From Lysobacter terrestris (GTDB lineage: Bacteria > Pseudomonadota > Gammaproteobacteria > Xanthomonadales > Xanthomonadaceae), in contig NZ_CP060820.1 in the NCBI RefSeq assembly GCF_014489475.1, positions 2,806,001 through 2,870,000 of the forward strand: a DNA stretch of 64,000 bases, written 5' to 3'. This document shows positions 28,000 to 36,397 of this stretch, one piece after another (within the stretch, counting starts at the first letter, position 1; every line of letters starts with the position of its first letter). The translations under genes were made by a program, and so were the position numbers. A model generated the notes under the pieces. The model did not search any database, had not been told where the DNA came from, and saw only the letters and a program-made list of their open reading frames with translations.

Positions 28000-28976
28000 C
28001 GAGCGCTCCTGGCGCAGCGGAATCCGAGGTTGGCGGTGGCGTCGGCGCCTTCCAGCGAGGACAGCATCGCCACGCGCATCAGCACCGCGTAGTTCTCGCG
28101 GTCCTGCATCGAGAGCGCGCCGGCGCCGCAGAACTTCATACGGTCGGGATCGCCCTGGTCGCGGTTGTCGCCCGATACCAGCAGCGAGGAATAGTCGTCG
28201 GTCCATTCCCAGACCAGGCCATGCAGGTCCTGCACGCCCCAGGCATTGGCGGCCTGCAGCCCGGCGCGTGGCAGCGCTTCGTTGGAAGGGCGTGCGTACC
28301 AGGCGAGGATGCGTTCGCGCCATGCGGGGTCCTTGCGCGCGTCCTTGCGGGTTTCGTCGGCGGCCGCGGCGTATTCCCATTCCGACCAGGTCGGCAGCCG
28401 TGCATCGATCGATTCGCAGTAGGCGTTCGCGGCGAACCAGCTCACCCACACCACCGGCTGCTGCGGCAGTGCCTGCGGGCCGAGGGCGGTGGGCGACGCC
28501 CAGTGCGACAGGTAGCGCGGTTCGGCCAGCACGCCGGCGACGCGGTCGCGCTGCCATTGCGGATGCGCGCGTACGAAGGCGAGGAAGTCCGCATTCGTGA
28601 CCGGCTTGCGCATCAGTGCGAACGGCGCCACGCGCACGCCGGTCTTCGCGTCCTCGTACTGCAACGCGGATACGAAAGTGCCGCCCGGCAGACCGACGTA
28701 ACGCGGCCCCGCATCGCCGGCGAGGCCGGCGAGCGGGAGCGCGAGCAGCAGGGCGGCGAATACTTTGCGGAGCTGGCGTAGCCCGGGTAAGCGGAGCGCA
28801 CCGCGCCGCGACGCGCTTCGTTCCGTCGCGCGGTCGAACGCGCCGCCGCGCGCTGCAAAAGGAGGCGTGCGGGGTTCGATTTTGTGTCCCGATGCGGACC
28901 CGGGTGCGGCCTTCGGCCTTACCCGGGCTACGGTGGTGGTGGCAGGGCGCATGGCGGATTCCAGCGTTCCGTTCAA
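27996..28976 (-). CDS. nirV: NirV-like formylglycine-generating-enzyme-family protein with repeat-derived N-terminus
   Basis: From about residue 70 this is a standard exported FGE/SUMF-type protein: hydrophobic [17 protein letters not shown], then [37 protein letters not shown] and NLGFRCAR. Such proteins next to nirK are called NirV and have no settled function. The first ~66 residues (from [11 protein letters not shown]) are Arg/Pro-rich and encoded largely by the inverted-repeat element at 28778-28931. The start overlaps the nirK stop by ATGA, so the long form is probably translated. The signal-like helix is then buried and export may be impaired. No start codon lies between the element and that helix. 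Confidence 0.75.
   Translation of the reverse strand: MNGTLESAMRPATTTVARVRPKAAPGSASGHKIEPRTPPFAARGGAFDRATERSASRRGALRLPGLRQLRKVFAALLLALPLAGLAGDAGPRYVGLPGGTFVSALQYEDAKTGVRVAPFALMRKPVTNADFLAFVRAHPQWQRDRVAGVLAEPRYLSHWASPTALGPQALPQQPVVWVSWFAANAYCESIDARLPTWSEWEYAAAADETRKDARKDPAWRERILAWYARPSNEALPRAGLQAANAWGVQDLHGLVWEWTDDYSSLLVSGDNRDQGDPDRMKFCGAGALSMQDRENYAVLMRVAMLSSLEGADATANLGFRCARSAR
28778..28931. repeat. Palindromic element B, copy 1, inside the nirV-like reading frame
   Basis: Terminal inverted repeats GTAGCCCGGGTAAGCGGAGC and GGCCTTACCCGGGCTAC bound about 154 bp that remain open in the coding frame. The same ends bound a shorter copy at 36293-36390. No transposase is present, so it behaves like a small non-autonomous or REP-type element. 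Confidence 0.8.
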
Positions 28977-30502
28977 TGACCACCCGACGCATTGGCCGGC
29001 GCCTGCTTGCGGATCGCCGCGGCCTCGTCCTTGCTCACGCGGCCACCGGGATTGCCCCAGCTGTTGAGCACGTAGGTCGCGATGTTGGCCACCTCGTCGT
29101 CGGTGAGCTGGCTCATCGGCGGCATGTTCGAGTTGTAGTCCTTGCCGTTGACCTTCACCGGACCGACCAGTCCGTGCAGGATCGCGCCGGGCACGCGCTT
29201 GGGATCGGCGGCGATGTAGTCGGACTTCGCCAGCGGCGGGAACACGCCCTCCATGCCCTGGCCCTGCGGCTGGTGGCAGGTGGAGCAGGTGCCGGTGAAC
29301 AGCGCCTTGCCGGCGTCGATCTGCTCCTGCAGCGTCAGCTCGCCGGTCTTGGCGGATGCGGCGGCCGTGGCGACCGCGCTCATGTTCGGCTGTGCGCGGT
29401 CGCCGATGTACACCGCGTCGACTTCCTTGCCCGAATAGATGTCCTTGCGCTCGGCGCCGTCGGCCTTGAGGATCGCCAGCGCGCCCTTGTTGAAGGCGCG
29501 GAAGATCGAGTGGTCGACCAGCACGTAGCTGCCCGGCACTTCGACGTGGAAATCCATGATCGCCGCGCCGCCTGCCGGGATCAGCGTGGTCTGCACGTTC
29601 TCCTGGAAGTGGGTGCCGCCCTCGTACCAGACCTTGTCGAAGATCTCGCCGATCACGTGGAAACTCGACACGAGGTTCGGGCCGCCGTTGCCGACGAACA
29701 GACGCACGGTTTCACCGGTACTGGCCTTGAGCGCCTTGTCGCCGGTCAGCGAGCCTTCTGCGCCGTTGAACAGCACGTAGGTCGGGTGCTCCTCGATCGC
29801 CTTCTCCATGTCGAAAGGCTGGTGGCCCTTCTCGCGGTACTTGCCGGCGGTGTAGAAGTCGCCCTGCATCACGTAGTACTCGCGGTCGACCTTGGGCAGG
29901 CCCTCCGGCGGTTCAACCAGGATCAGGCCGTACATGCCGTTGGCGACATGCATGCCGACCGGCGCGGTCGCGCAGTGATAGACGTACAGGCCGGCGTTGA
30001 GCGCCTTGAAGGTGAAGCGCGAGACGTGGCCGGGCGCGGTGAAGCTCGACGCCGCGCCGCCACCGGGACCGGTGACGCCGTGCAGGTCGATGTTGTGCGG
30101 CATCTTGCTGTCCGGCATGTTGCGCAGGTGGAACTGCACGGTGTCGCCCTGGCGCACGCGGATGAAACTGCCGGGCACGGTGCCGCCGAAGGTCCAGAAG
30201 GTGTAGCTCACGCCTTCGGAGATCGGCATCTCCTTCTCGACGACGTCGAGTTCGACGACGACCTTGGCGGGGTAATCGCGGTTCACCGGCGGCGGCACCA
30301 ATGGCGGCGAGGTGAGCGCGGCCTTGATCTCCTTGCCGCGCGGCGGGCCGAAATCGCCTTTCAGCGAACCGCCGGTGTCGCTGCTGGGCGCCGCAGCCTT
30401 GGCATCGGCGGGCGTCTGCGTGGCGGTGCAGCCGGACGCGCCGATGGCGATCGCGGCGGCAATGGCGCAGGTGGCGAACATTCCCCTCTTCGTGGTGCGC
30501 AC
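28973..30502 (-). CDS. nirK: Copper nitrite reductase NirK fused to a C-terminal cytochrome c domain
   Basis: NirK reduces nitrite to NO in the periplasm. The 509-residue protein has an N-terminal lipobox-like signal ([16 protein letters not shown]), two cupredoxin domains and then a class I cytochrome c domain (haem motif CSTCHQPQG at about residue 420). Copper ligands include MPHNIDLHG, the type I block [11 protein letters not shown] and SSFHVIG in domain 2; the catalytic Asp is in NIDLH. I chose GTG at 30502 because a GAAGGGGA site precedes it; an ATG seven codons in would also leave the signal. Fusion to cytochrome c gives it its own electron relay. Two FNR-type boxes lie upstream. Confidence 0.94.
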   Translation of the reverse strand: MRTTKRGMFATCAIAAAIAIGASGCTATQTPADAKAAAPSSDTGGSLKGDFGPPRGKEIKAALTSPPLVPPPVNRDYPAKVVVELDVVEKEMPISEGVSYTFWTFGGTVPGSFIRVRQGDTVQFHLRNMPDSKMPHNIDLHGVTGPGGGAASSFTAPGHVSRFTFKALNAGLYVYHCATAPVGMHVANGMYGLILVEPPEGLPKVDREYYVMQGDFYTAGKYREKGHQPFDMEKAIEEHPTYVLFNGAEGSLTGDKALKASTGETVRLFVGNGGPNLVSSFHVIGEIFDKVWYEGGTHFQENVQTTLIPAGGAAIMDFHVEVPGSYVLVDHSIFRAFNKGALAILKADGAERKDIYSGKEVDAVYIGDRAQPNMSAVATAAASAKTGELTLQEQIDAGKALFTGTCSTCHQPQGQGMEGVFPPLAKSDYIAADPKRVPGAILHGLVGPVKVNGKDYNSNMPPMSQLTDDEVANIATYVLNSWGNPGGRVSKDEAAAIRKQAPANASGGH

Positions 30503-30574
30503 GGTGTTCCCCTTCTTCCTCGATGGCCGGCTTGGCCGTTGTTCGTAGGGTGTTCCCGGCGGCGATGGGCCACG

Positions 30575-30588
30575 TTGACCCAGATCAA
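30575..30588 (-). promoter_or_regulatory. Proximal FNR box of nirK
   Basis: TTGACCCAGATCAA is centred 79 bp upstream of the nirK GTG. The class II -10 position (30547-30552) reads CACCCT, a poor match, so activation here may need the second box or another factor. Confidence 0.75.
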
Positions 30589-30623
30589 AATGGAGCGGGT
30601 GTCCGCAGCGAATCGCCTCGCGC

Positions 30624-30637
30624 TTGACCTGGATCAA
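30624..30637 (-). promoter_or_regulatory. Distal FNR-type box of nirK
   Basis: TTGACCTGGATCAA lies 49 bp (centre to centre) upstream of the proximal box, on roughly the same face after about 4.7 turns. It lies 70 bp beyond the end of the alternative oxidase gene. The nirK promoter is the only one in the window with two boxes. Confidence 0.68.
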
Positions 30638-30707
30638 CGGCGCTTCCCGGAAACGCAACGGGCCCCTGCATGGGGCCCGTTGCGGGACATCACTTCCCGG
30701 TCGTGTT

Positions 30708-31400
30708 TCAGCCGGCGAGGTGCATCTGCCGGGCATCCGGACGCAGCTGGTTGGCGAAGTCGTGGTTGACGTCGCGGTGACCGGCTTCGTCGGCGCGCAC
30801 GGCCAGCACCACCTCGCGCAGGCGGGCATCGGCCGGCAGCTGCCAGTAGTCGCGCGCGATCTTCGGCGCCGGTACGTTCTCGACGCGGCCGCTGTCGATC
30901 TCCTGCAGGTACTGGCTGTAGCTCACCACCGCCTGCTCCTCGAAATAGCCGACGAGGCGATGCGCGGTGCGCGGGGACAGCAGGTACAGCGCGAGGAAGA
31001 AGGTGAAGAAGCCGGCCTGTGCACCGAGTACCAGCGCGCGCTCCAGCCAGTTCGGGCGCGCGATCTCGATGAAGGTCATCAGGTGCATGCGCTCGTTCTC
31101 GGCTTCCTCCATCAGCGCGCGGATCCAGCCGTGGTCGTGCTTCATCCAGCGCAGGCAGCGCAGGTGGATCAGGGCGGCGCCGACCAGGCCCGGCACCGCG
31201 GCGACGGTTTCCAGCACGATCGCGCGATTGCCGTAGCGCTTGGCGAAGAAGGTGTCGGCGAGGAAGCGCAGGCCGCGGGTGATGCCGTAGGCGACCCGGT
31301 CGGACCAGTCGCGCGTGACCTGGTGCGTGTCGAGCGCGATGTGGGTGGGCGTCTGCACGACCGGGGTGATCAGGACGGCGGTGCCGGTGGCGGTGTTCAT
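30708..31400 (-). CDS. aox: Alternative oxidase (AOX), di-iron quinol oxidase
   Basis: AOX oxidises quinol and reduces oxygen to water without proton pumping and resists cyanide and NO. The 230-residue protein has the four di-iron helices: [13 protein letters not shown] (first Glu), [11 protein letters not shown] (Glu-x2-His), a Glu in [10 protein letters not shown] and [13 protein letters not shown] (Glu-x2-His). Hydrophobic segments fit interfacial membrane binding. It lies between nirK and the SirB2-NnrS genes and has its own FNR-type promoter. Bacterial AOX is uncommon, so control by a low-oxygen/NO signal is notable. Confidence 0.92.
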   Translation of the reverse strand: MNTATGTAVLITPVVQTPTHIALDTHQVTRDWSDRVAYGITRGLRFLADTFFAKRYGNRAIVLETVAAVPGLVGAALIHLRCLRWMKHDHGWIRALMEEAENERMHLMTFIEIARPNWLERALVLGAQAGFFTFFLALYLLSPRTAHRLVGYFEEQAVVSYSQYLQEIDSGRVENVPAPKIARDYWQLPADARLREVVLAVRADEAGHRDVNHDFANQLRPDARQMHLAG

Positions 31401-31443
31401 GGTGGAGCCTCTCTTCGTCAGCGTCTGTTTTCTGCTGAGGAAA

Positions 31444-31484
31444 AGGCTACGCCGACGCCACTGGCCGGCCTTGATCCAGGTCAA
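31444..31484 (-). promoter_or_regulatory. FNR-type promoter of the alternative oxidase gene
   Basis: TTGATCCAGGTCAA (31471-31484) is followed by TAGCCT (31444-31449), one base off the exact class II spacing. The start would be near 31437 with a ~36-nt leader. A good GGCTCC-rich leader and the ATG at 31400 follow. Confidence 0.75.
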
Positions 31485-31524
31485 TTGCGCACGGCCGCGG
31501 CGGTCGGGTTCAGCTGCGCATCAT

Positions 31525-31926
31525 TCAGCTGAACCAGTAGGTCAACGCGCCCAGCGGCTGGTGCGTGCGCGCGGTCGCATAGATCGACAGGAATACGGTC
31601 AACGCGGCGAGGTAGCACAGCAGCCGCGCACGCCGGGTCTTCGCCCGCTTCAGCGCGAACACGCCCAGTACGATGTAGACGACGAGCAGTGCGATCTTCA
31701 CCAGCAGCCAACCGTTCGCGAACACCGCGCCCGGCAGGATCGTCACCAGCATGAGCGCCGCCGTCAGCAGCACGGTATCGATGGCATAATTGAGCCAGCG
31801 CACGGGCGCCAGCAACGGCCAGCGCGCACCCGCGAGCAGAAAACCGCCGCGCAGCGCGAACAGCGTGCCGCTGAGCAGCGCGACGAGGATGTGCAGCTGG
31901 CGGATCTGCGGGTAGAACTCGATCAT
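31525..31926 (-). CDS. SirB2-family membrane protein
   Basis: The 133-residue protein has four predicted membrane helices (for example LHILVALLSGTLFALRGGFL and NGWLLVKIALLVVYIVLGVF) and the Arg-rich FALKRAKTRRARL loop, as in SirB2 invasion-regulator-like proteins. The biochemical role is unknown. It is the last gene of a three-gene unit and overlaps nnrS by ATGA, which ties it to NO stress or respiration here. Confidence 0.82.
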   Translation of the reverse strand: MIEFYPQIRQLHILVALLSGTLFALRGGFLLAGARWPLLAPVRWLNYAIDTVLLTAALMLVTILPGAVFANGWLLVKIALLVVYIVLGVFALKRAKTRRARLLCYLAALTVFLSIYATARTHQPLGALTYWFS

Positions 31927-33134
31927 CCCGGTTTCCCGTCCTTGCGCGGCGACAGGTAGATGCCACCGAGTCGCGCCACCCACGGCAGCAGCGCCACGAG
32001 CCAGCCGATCGCGGCGATGGCCTGCCAGCGCATGCCGTCCGCCGCGAATTCGGCGCCCACCCGCAGCAGTGCCACGAGCTGGATGGCGACGAACGCGAAC
32101 CAGGCGGTCGGGGTCATCACCAGCGCGCGGCCGGAATGGCCCTGCGTCACGCGCGTGACCATCGCCACCAGCACGCTGCCGAAGAAGCCGACGAAGAGGG
32201 CATGCGCCGGCGCACGGCCCAGCTGGTAAATGCCGGTGAGCAGGTAGGCGAGGCTCTGCGTCGCGTAGAGCAGGAAGGCGATCGGCAGCCAGGCCAGGCC
32301 GAGGAAGAGCACGGTCAACAGCGCCGGCTTCGGGCCGCTCGGCCACCAGCGCACGCACAGCGTGCCGGCCAGCACGAACAGCGGCACGTCGGCGAGCCAC
32401 AGCCAGCCATAGGCGTGGGTGAGCTCCATGCCCAGGTGCAGCAGCGCAAGCGCCCACAGTGCGCCCAGGATCCACAACGGGCGCCAGGGCGTGTAACCCG
32501 GCACGACGTTGCCGGCGAAGAACGGGAACATGCGGTGCGCCACCGTCAGGTACATCGGCAACAGCAGGCCGAAGCTGCCCAGCTTGATGCTTGCGAAAGC
32601 CCAGATCGGGCGCGCGCCCAGCACGAACGCCGCCCACGCCACGAGGCCGAGCAATCCCAGCGAAAGCGCGGCGAAACACGAACGCGCATGCCAGGTGGTG
32701 CCGCGTTCGCGCCACAGCAGCGGCGCGAGCGTGACCATCGCCGCGATCCAACCGCCGAGCGTCATGAACACGCCGACGACGATACCGGCGTGCCAGCCCA
32801 TGGCCCCGAGCAGGGTTGCGATCTGGCCGCCGAACAGGCCCACGCCAACCGGCGCATAACGCCAGCGCTCGAACTCGTGCAGCCCCATCCAGCGCGGGAA
32901 CACCGTCAGCAGGAAGCCGAAGACGAAGCTCGCCAGCATCTGGTACTGCATCACGAAGGCATGCAGCCAGCCCGCATAGGGTTGCGGTTGCGGCATGGCA
33001 AAGCGCCCAGTGGCCGACGAGGCCAGCCACGCCGCCCACCACAGCATGGCCAGCAGCACGTTGCTGGCGCCGATGAAGAACATCAGCCGGTGCGGCGCCC
33101 GTGCCAGCAGGCGTGGCGAGAGGGCATCGGCCAT
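31923..33134 (-). CDS. nnrS: NnrS family haem- and copper-containing membrane protein
   Basis: NnrS is a 12-helix protein linked to NO tolerance in denitrifiers. The 403-residue product has about twelve hydrophobic helices, with family marks at FVFGFLLTVFPRWMG, LTVAHRMFPFFAGN and VTRVTQGHSGRAL. It starts 1 bp after the stop of the small upstream gene and overlaps sirB2 by ATGA. An FNR box heads the unit. Confidence 0.92.
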   Translation of the reverse strand: MADALSPRLLARAPHRLMFFIGASNVLLAMLWWAAWLASSATGRFAMPQPQPYAGWLHAFVMQYQMLASFVFGFLLTVFPRWMGLHEFERWRYAPVGVGLFGGQIATLLGAMGWHAGIVVGVFMTLGGWIAAMVTLAPLLWRERGTTWHARSCFAALSLGLLGLVAWAAFVLGARPIWAFASIKLGSFGLLLPMYLTVAHRMFPFFAGNVVPGYTPWRPLWILGALWALALLHLGMELTHAYGWLWLADVPLFVLAGTLCVRWWPSGPKPALLTVLFLGLAWLPIAFLLYATQSLAYLLTGIYQLGRAPAHALFVGFFGSVLVAMVTRVTQGHSGRALVMTPTAWFAFVAIQLVALLRVGAEFAADGMRWQAIAAIGWLVALLPWVARLGGIYLSPRKDGKPG

Positions 33135-33135
33135 G

Positions 33136-33375
33136 TCAGCCACCGCAGCCGCCGCAGCACACCGATGGCAGGCGTTCGATTTCCGCGGCGGTAACGGGGA
33201 TTCCCGCTTGCCGCAGGCACGCCAGCAGTTGCTCGTCATCGAGCGAGGTCGAAATCCGCACGATGCGCGCGGGCGCATCGGCGTCCAGTACGGCCGCCGG
33301 ATCCAGCGCGGCGATGGCGCGCTCGATGGCGGGCAGGTCGAACGGATGGCTGGGGACGTGGTAACGGAATTCCAT
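33136..33375 (-). CDS. Small protein with Cys/Gly tail, first gene of the nnrS unit
   Basis: The 79-residue protein (MEFRYHVPSHPFDLPAIERA ...) is acidic and probably cytoplasmic. Residues ~20-65 look like a helical beta-alpha-beta fold with a DPAAVLDAD segment. It ends SVCCGGCGG, a three-Cys tail that could bind metal or a cluster. I recognise no named family. It stops 1 bp before nnrS, so it is in the same mRNA; a metal-delivery role for NnrS or a neighbour is only a guess. Confidence 0.75.
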   Translation of the reverse strand: MEFRYHVPSHPFDLPAIERAIAALDPAAVLDADAPARIVRISTSLDDEQLLACLRQAGIPVTAAEIERLPSVCCGGCGG

Positions 33376-33404
33376 GGCGGCGTTGTTCGTGCGGGGATGG
33401 CCGC

Positions 33405-33446
33405 AGTGTTGCGCCGGCATCCGGTGCGCGCCTTGATCTAGGTCAG
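33405..33446 (-). promoter_or_regulatory. FNR-type promoter of the small protein-nnrS-sirB2 unit
   Basis: TTGATCTAGGTCAG (33433-33446, one mismatch to the dyad) is centred 29.5 bp from AACACT (33405-33410). The predicted start is near 33398, 23 nt before the ATG. Confidence 0.72.
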
Positions 33447-33485
33447 ATGAGTGGGTTGCAGCGCGTGGGTCCGAACGCATCACGT

Positions 33486-33625
33486 CCCCTCACCCTGCGT
33501 CGCTGCCGCGACGCTGTCCCTCTCCCTCTCCCCGCAAGCGGGGAGAGGGGGCTTCCCCCTTCTCGCGCGTGTTTTCTCCTTCTCCCCGCGCGCGGGGAGA
33601 AGGTGCCCGAAGGGCGGATGAGGGG
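33486..33625. repeat. Dispersed repeat family A, copy 2, just downstream of norB
   Basis: It begins CCCCTCACCCTGCGTCGCTG and ends GGTGCCCGAAGGGCGGATGA before GGGG. Inside are two CTCCCCGC(A)AGCGGGGAGA-type hairpins. It is in direct orientation with the copy at 36074-36186, so norB is flanked by direct repeats. Confidence 0.8.
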
Positions 33626-33633
33626 GCTTTTGA

Positions 33634-35973
33634 TCAGTGCTCGGATTCACCCGCACCGGCTGCCACCGGCAACCGCCTGGGCGCCACCCACAGGCGCAGC
33701 ACGAACCAGCACAACGCCAGCGCACCGACGCTGAACACGGTGTCGCCCGGCACGCGCATCCATACCAGCAGGTCGACGATCGGCTTCTGCATGAACTCCG
33801 CCGAGCGCGCGTAGGCGTAGCCGTGCTCGATCGCCGCCAGCAGTTGCATCGTGCCCAGGGGCAGCAGGGTGAACACCGCCATCATTCCCAGGCCGATGTT
33901 GAAGCTCCAGAACGCCACCTTCAGTGCCTTGGTGTCCCACGCCATCTGGCCGCGCAGCCCGCGCAGGCAGAACAGCACCAGCGCGATGCCGAGCATGCCG
34001 TACACGCCGAACAACGCGGTGTGGCCGTGCAGCGGGGTCAGGTTGAGGCCCTGCATGTAGTACAGCGACAGCGGCGGATTGATCAGGAAGCCGAACAGGC
34101 CCGCGCCCACCAGGTTCCAGAACGAAACCGCGATGAAGAACAGGATCGGCCAGCGGTAGCGCGCCATCCACGGCGTCGCCTTGCCGAGCTTGTAGGTGTG
34201 GTAGCCCTCGAAGCCGATGTAGGCCAGCGGCACCACTTCCAGCGCGGAGAAGCTCGCGCCCAGCGCCACCACCGCGGTCGGCGTGCCGACGAAGTACAGG
34301 TGGTGCAGGGTGCCGAGCACGCCGCCGGCCATGAACACGATGGTGGCGAACAGCACCGCCGTCGTCGCGGTCTTCGTGTTGACCAGGCCGAGCTTGACGA
34401 AGATCAGCGACATCACCGCGGCGGCGAAGACCTCGAAGAAGCCTTCCACCCACAGGTGCACCAGCCACCAGCGCCAGTACTCGACCTCGGAAATGTGCGT
34501 GTGCTCGCCCCACATCAGCGCCGCGGCGAAGAACAGGCCGATGCACACGGTGGAGAGGAACAGCAGGCCGACAATGGCTCTTGTGTCGTTTGCCGCCTTG
34601 GTGTCGCTGGCAGGACCGCGCAGCACCGGCCACAACGCACGGCCGACCAGGGTCAGCCACAGCAGCAGGCCGACGAAGAGGAACCATTGCCAGAAGCGGC
34701 CCATGTCCGCGTATTCCCAGCCCTGGTGGCCGAACCAGAAGTTCAGGTCGAGGCCGAGCTTCTGCATCACCGCCAGCCACTGGCCCGCGAACGAGCCGAC
34801 CACGATCACCAGCAGGCACGCCCAGAGGAAATTGACACCCAGGCGCTGGAACTTCGGCTCGTGCCCGCTCAGTGCCGGCGCGATGTACAGGCCGGTGCCG
34901 AGCCATGCAACGGCGATCCACAGCACCGCCAACTGCGTGTGCCAGGTGCGGGTGATCGAGTAGGGCAGGATGTTGGAGAGGTTGAAGCCGTAGGCGACCT
35001 GGCCTTCGACCTGGTAGTGCGCGGTCATCGCGCCCAGCAGGATCTGCACCAGGAACAGCGCCAGCACGACCCAGAAGTACTTCGCGGTGGCGCGCATCGA
35101 CGGGGTGATGCGCAACGTGGCGAGCGGATCGCTGGCCGGCAGCTTCATCGGCGCGTCGTCGTGGGTGCGCGCGTGGTGCCAGCCGAGCAGGGCGATGCCC
35201 GCGATCAGGAACAGCACGCTGAAGGCCGACCACAGCCACAGCGGCGCGGCCGGGCGGTTGCCGACCAGCGGCTCGCTCGGCCAGTTGTTGGTGTAGGTGA
35301 CCTGCTGGTCGACCACGTCGGCCTGCGTCGGCACCATCGCGTCGCCCGGCTCGCGCGGGCGTTCGGTGGTCGCGGCCCAGGCCGTCCACCAGAAGAACGC
35401 GGTCAGCGCGCGGCGATGCCCGGCATCGGGCACCGTGTCGTTCTTCATCGCGTAGGCCTCGCGCAGCGCCTGCGTCGCGGGGTCGTTGCCGAACAGGCTC
35501 TCGTAGTGCGCGGCGACATTCGACAGTGCGACGACGCGATCGTCGCTGAGGGTGATCGTGCCGGTCGCGGCGTCGTAGGTGTTCCGGCGCATCATCTCCT
35601 GCAGGCGACCCTGCAGCGCCGCCTTGCGCTCGGCCGGCAGCTGCGCGTACGTCGCCGTCGCATCGTCGGCGCGCGCCCACAGGTCGAGTACGCCGGTGGC
35701 TTCGCGGTGCAGCCAGTCCGCGCTCCAGTCGGGTGCGACATAGGCGCCGTGCCCCCAGATGGAGCCCAGCTGCATGCCGCCCATCGACTGCCACACCTGG
35801 CGGCCGCGTTCGATGTCGGCCTTGGTGTAGACCACCTGGCCGCTCTCGCTCACCACGCATTCGGGCACCGGCGGCGCGGCGCGGAAGATCTCCGTCCCGG
35901 CCCACAGCAGCACGCCGAACGAGACGATGAGCAGGGTCGCAAGCCCCAGCCACAACTTCCTCGTATTGCTCAT
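33634..35973 (-). CDS. norB: Quinol-dependent nitric oxide reductase (qNor)
   Basis: qNor reduces NO to N2O at a haem b3-FeB centre using quinol. The 779-residue length shows the fused single-subunit form: an N-terminal helix, a periplasmic cytochrome c-like domain without a CxxCH motif (QVWQSMGGMQLGSIWGHGAY), then 12+ membrane helices. Metal-site marks are ITRTWHTQLAVLW, WGEHTHISEVEYWRWWLVHLW split around EVEYW, GTLHHLYFVGTP and LTPLHGHTALFGVYG. No norC is needed. The ATG follows GGGAGAA. It has its own FNR-type promoter and is the only gene between two direct repeats. Confidence 0.95.
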   Translation of the reverse strand: MSNTRKLWLGLATLLIVSFGVLLWAGTEIFRAAPPVPECVVSESGQVVYTKADIERGRQVWQSMGGMQLGSIWGHGAYVAPDWSADWLHREATGVLDLWARADDATATYAQLPAERKAALQGRLQEMMRRNTYDAATGTITLSDDRVVALSNVAAHYESLFGNDPATQALREAYAMKNDTVPDAGHRRALTAFFWWTAWAATTERPREPGDAMVPTQADVVDQQVTYTNNWPSEPLVGNRPAAPLWLWSAFSVLFLIAGIALLGWHHARTHDDAPMKLPASDPLATLRITPSMRATAKYFWVVLALFLVQILLGAMTAHYQVEGQVAYGFNLSNILPYSITRTWHTQLAVLWIAVAWLGTGLYIAPALSGHEPKFQRLGVNFLWACLLVIVVGSFAGQWLAVMQKLGLDLNFWFGHQGWEYADMGRFWQWFLFVGLLLWLTLVGRALWPVLRGPASDTKAANDTRAIVGLLFLSTVCIGLFFAAALMWGEHTHISEVEYWRWWLVHLWVEGFFEVFAAAVMSLIFVKLGLVNTKTATTAVLFATIVFMAGGVLGTLHHLYFVGTPTAVVALGASFSALEVVPLAYIGFEGYHTYKLGKATPWMARYRWPILFFIAVSFWNLVGAGLFGFLINPPLSLYYMQGLNLTPLHGHTALFGVYGMLGIALVLFCLRGLRGQMAWDTKALKVAFWSFNIGLGMMAVFTLLPLGTMQLLAAIEHGYAYARSAEFMQKPIVDLLVWMRVPGDTVFSVGALALCWFVLRLWVAPRRLPVAAGAGESEH

Positions 35974-35998
35974 GATGGTTCTCCCATTGCTTCCGTGC

Positions 35999-36040
35999 AT
36001 GGTCGATGCGCGCGGAGAGGCGCGCATTGATACAAATCAA
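35999..36040 (-). promoter_or_regulatory. FNR-type promoter of norB
   Basis: TTGATACAAATCAA (36027-36040), the most AT-rich box here and a perfect dyad in both half-sites, is centred 29.5 bp from GACCAT (35999-36004). Start near 35992 gives a 19-nt leader with GGGAG. Confidence 0.82.
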
Positions 36041-36073
36041 GAACGGGGCGGGAGAAAGGCAAAGGCGCCACGG

Positions 36074-36186
36074 CCCCTCGCCCTGCGCCGCTATCGCGAC
36101 GCTGTCCCTCTCCCCGCAAGCGGGGCGAGGGAGGATTTCCTTCTCCCCGCTTGCGGGGAGAAGGTGCCCGCAGGGCAGATGAGGGG
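36074..36186. repeat. Dispersed repeat family A, copy 3, just upstream of norB
   Basis: It begins CCCCTCGCCCTGCGCCGCTA and ends GGTGCCCGCAGGGCAGATGA before GGGG; it shares order and orientation with copy 2, including GCGACGCTGTCCCTCTCC and the CCTTCTCCCCG/CGGGGAGAAGG hairpin. Confidence 0.8.
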
Positions 36187-36207
36187 CGGCGCTCTTGCTC
36201 GCCCCCT

Positions 36208-36291
36208 TCAATCCCGCAACACCGGCCCCGCCAGCTCGTCGAGCGGTTCGCGCTGCACGATCTCCAGCTCGCGCCGGTCGACGCGCAGCCC
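36208..36291 (-). pseudogene. Remnant of the 3' end of a second, diverged fnr gene
   Basis: Reading the minus strand gives 27 codons, LRVDRRELEIVQREPLDELA then GPVLRD and TGA. The intact fnr next door ends LRVDRRELELVGREALDTLA then APILRD. The two tails align without gaps and differ at about seven positions, so this is a homologous but not identical fnr end. It has no upstream body; it stops at palindromic element B. It looks like the leftover of a replaced or duplicated gene. Confidence 0.82.
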
Positions 36292-36292
36292 C

Positions 36293-36390
36293 GTAGCCCG
36301 GGTAAGCGCAGCGCACCCGGGGGGCGCGACGCGCGACGAAGTCGATGGCCGGCAGTTCACCCGGGTGCGCCTTCGGCTTACCCGGGCTAC
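36293..36390. repeat. Palindromic element B, copy 2, between fnr remnant and intact fnr
   Basis: GTAGCCCGGGTAAGCGCAGC at the left and GCCTTCGGCTTACCCGGGCTAC (last 14 bases CTTACCCGGGCTAC) at the right bound 98 bp. It ends 7 bp before the intact fnr stop codon. Compare 28778-28931. Confidence 0.82.
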
Positions 36391-36397
36391 GTGGCGG

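Noticed and set aside
26570-36390. Classical transposon or genomic island boundary in the respiratory region
   Set aside because: No transposase, integrase or attachment duplication at a tRNA gene was seen. The repeats are small and lack coding capacity.
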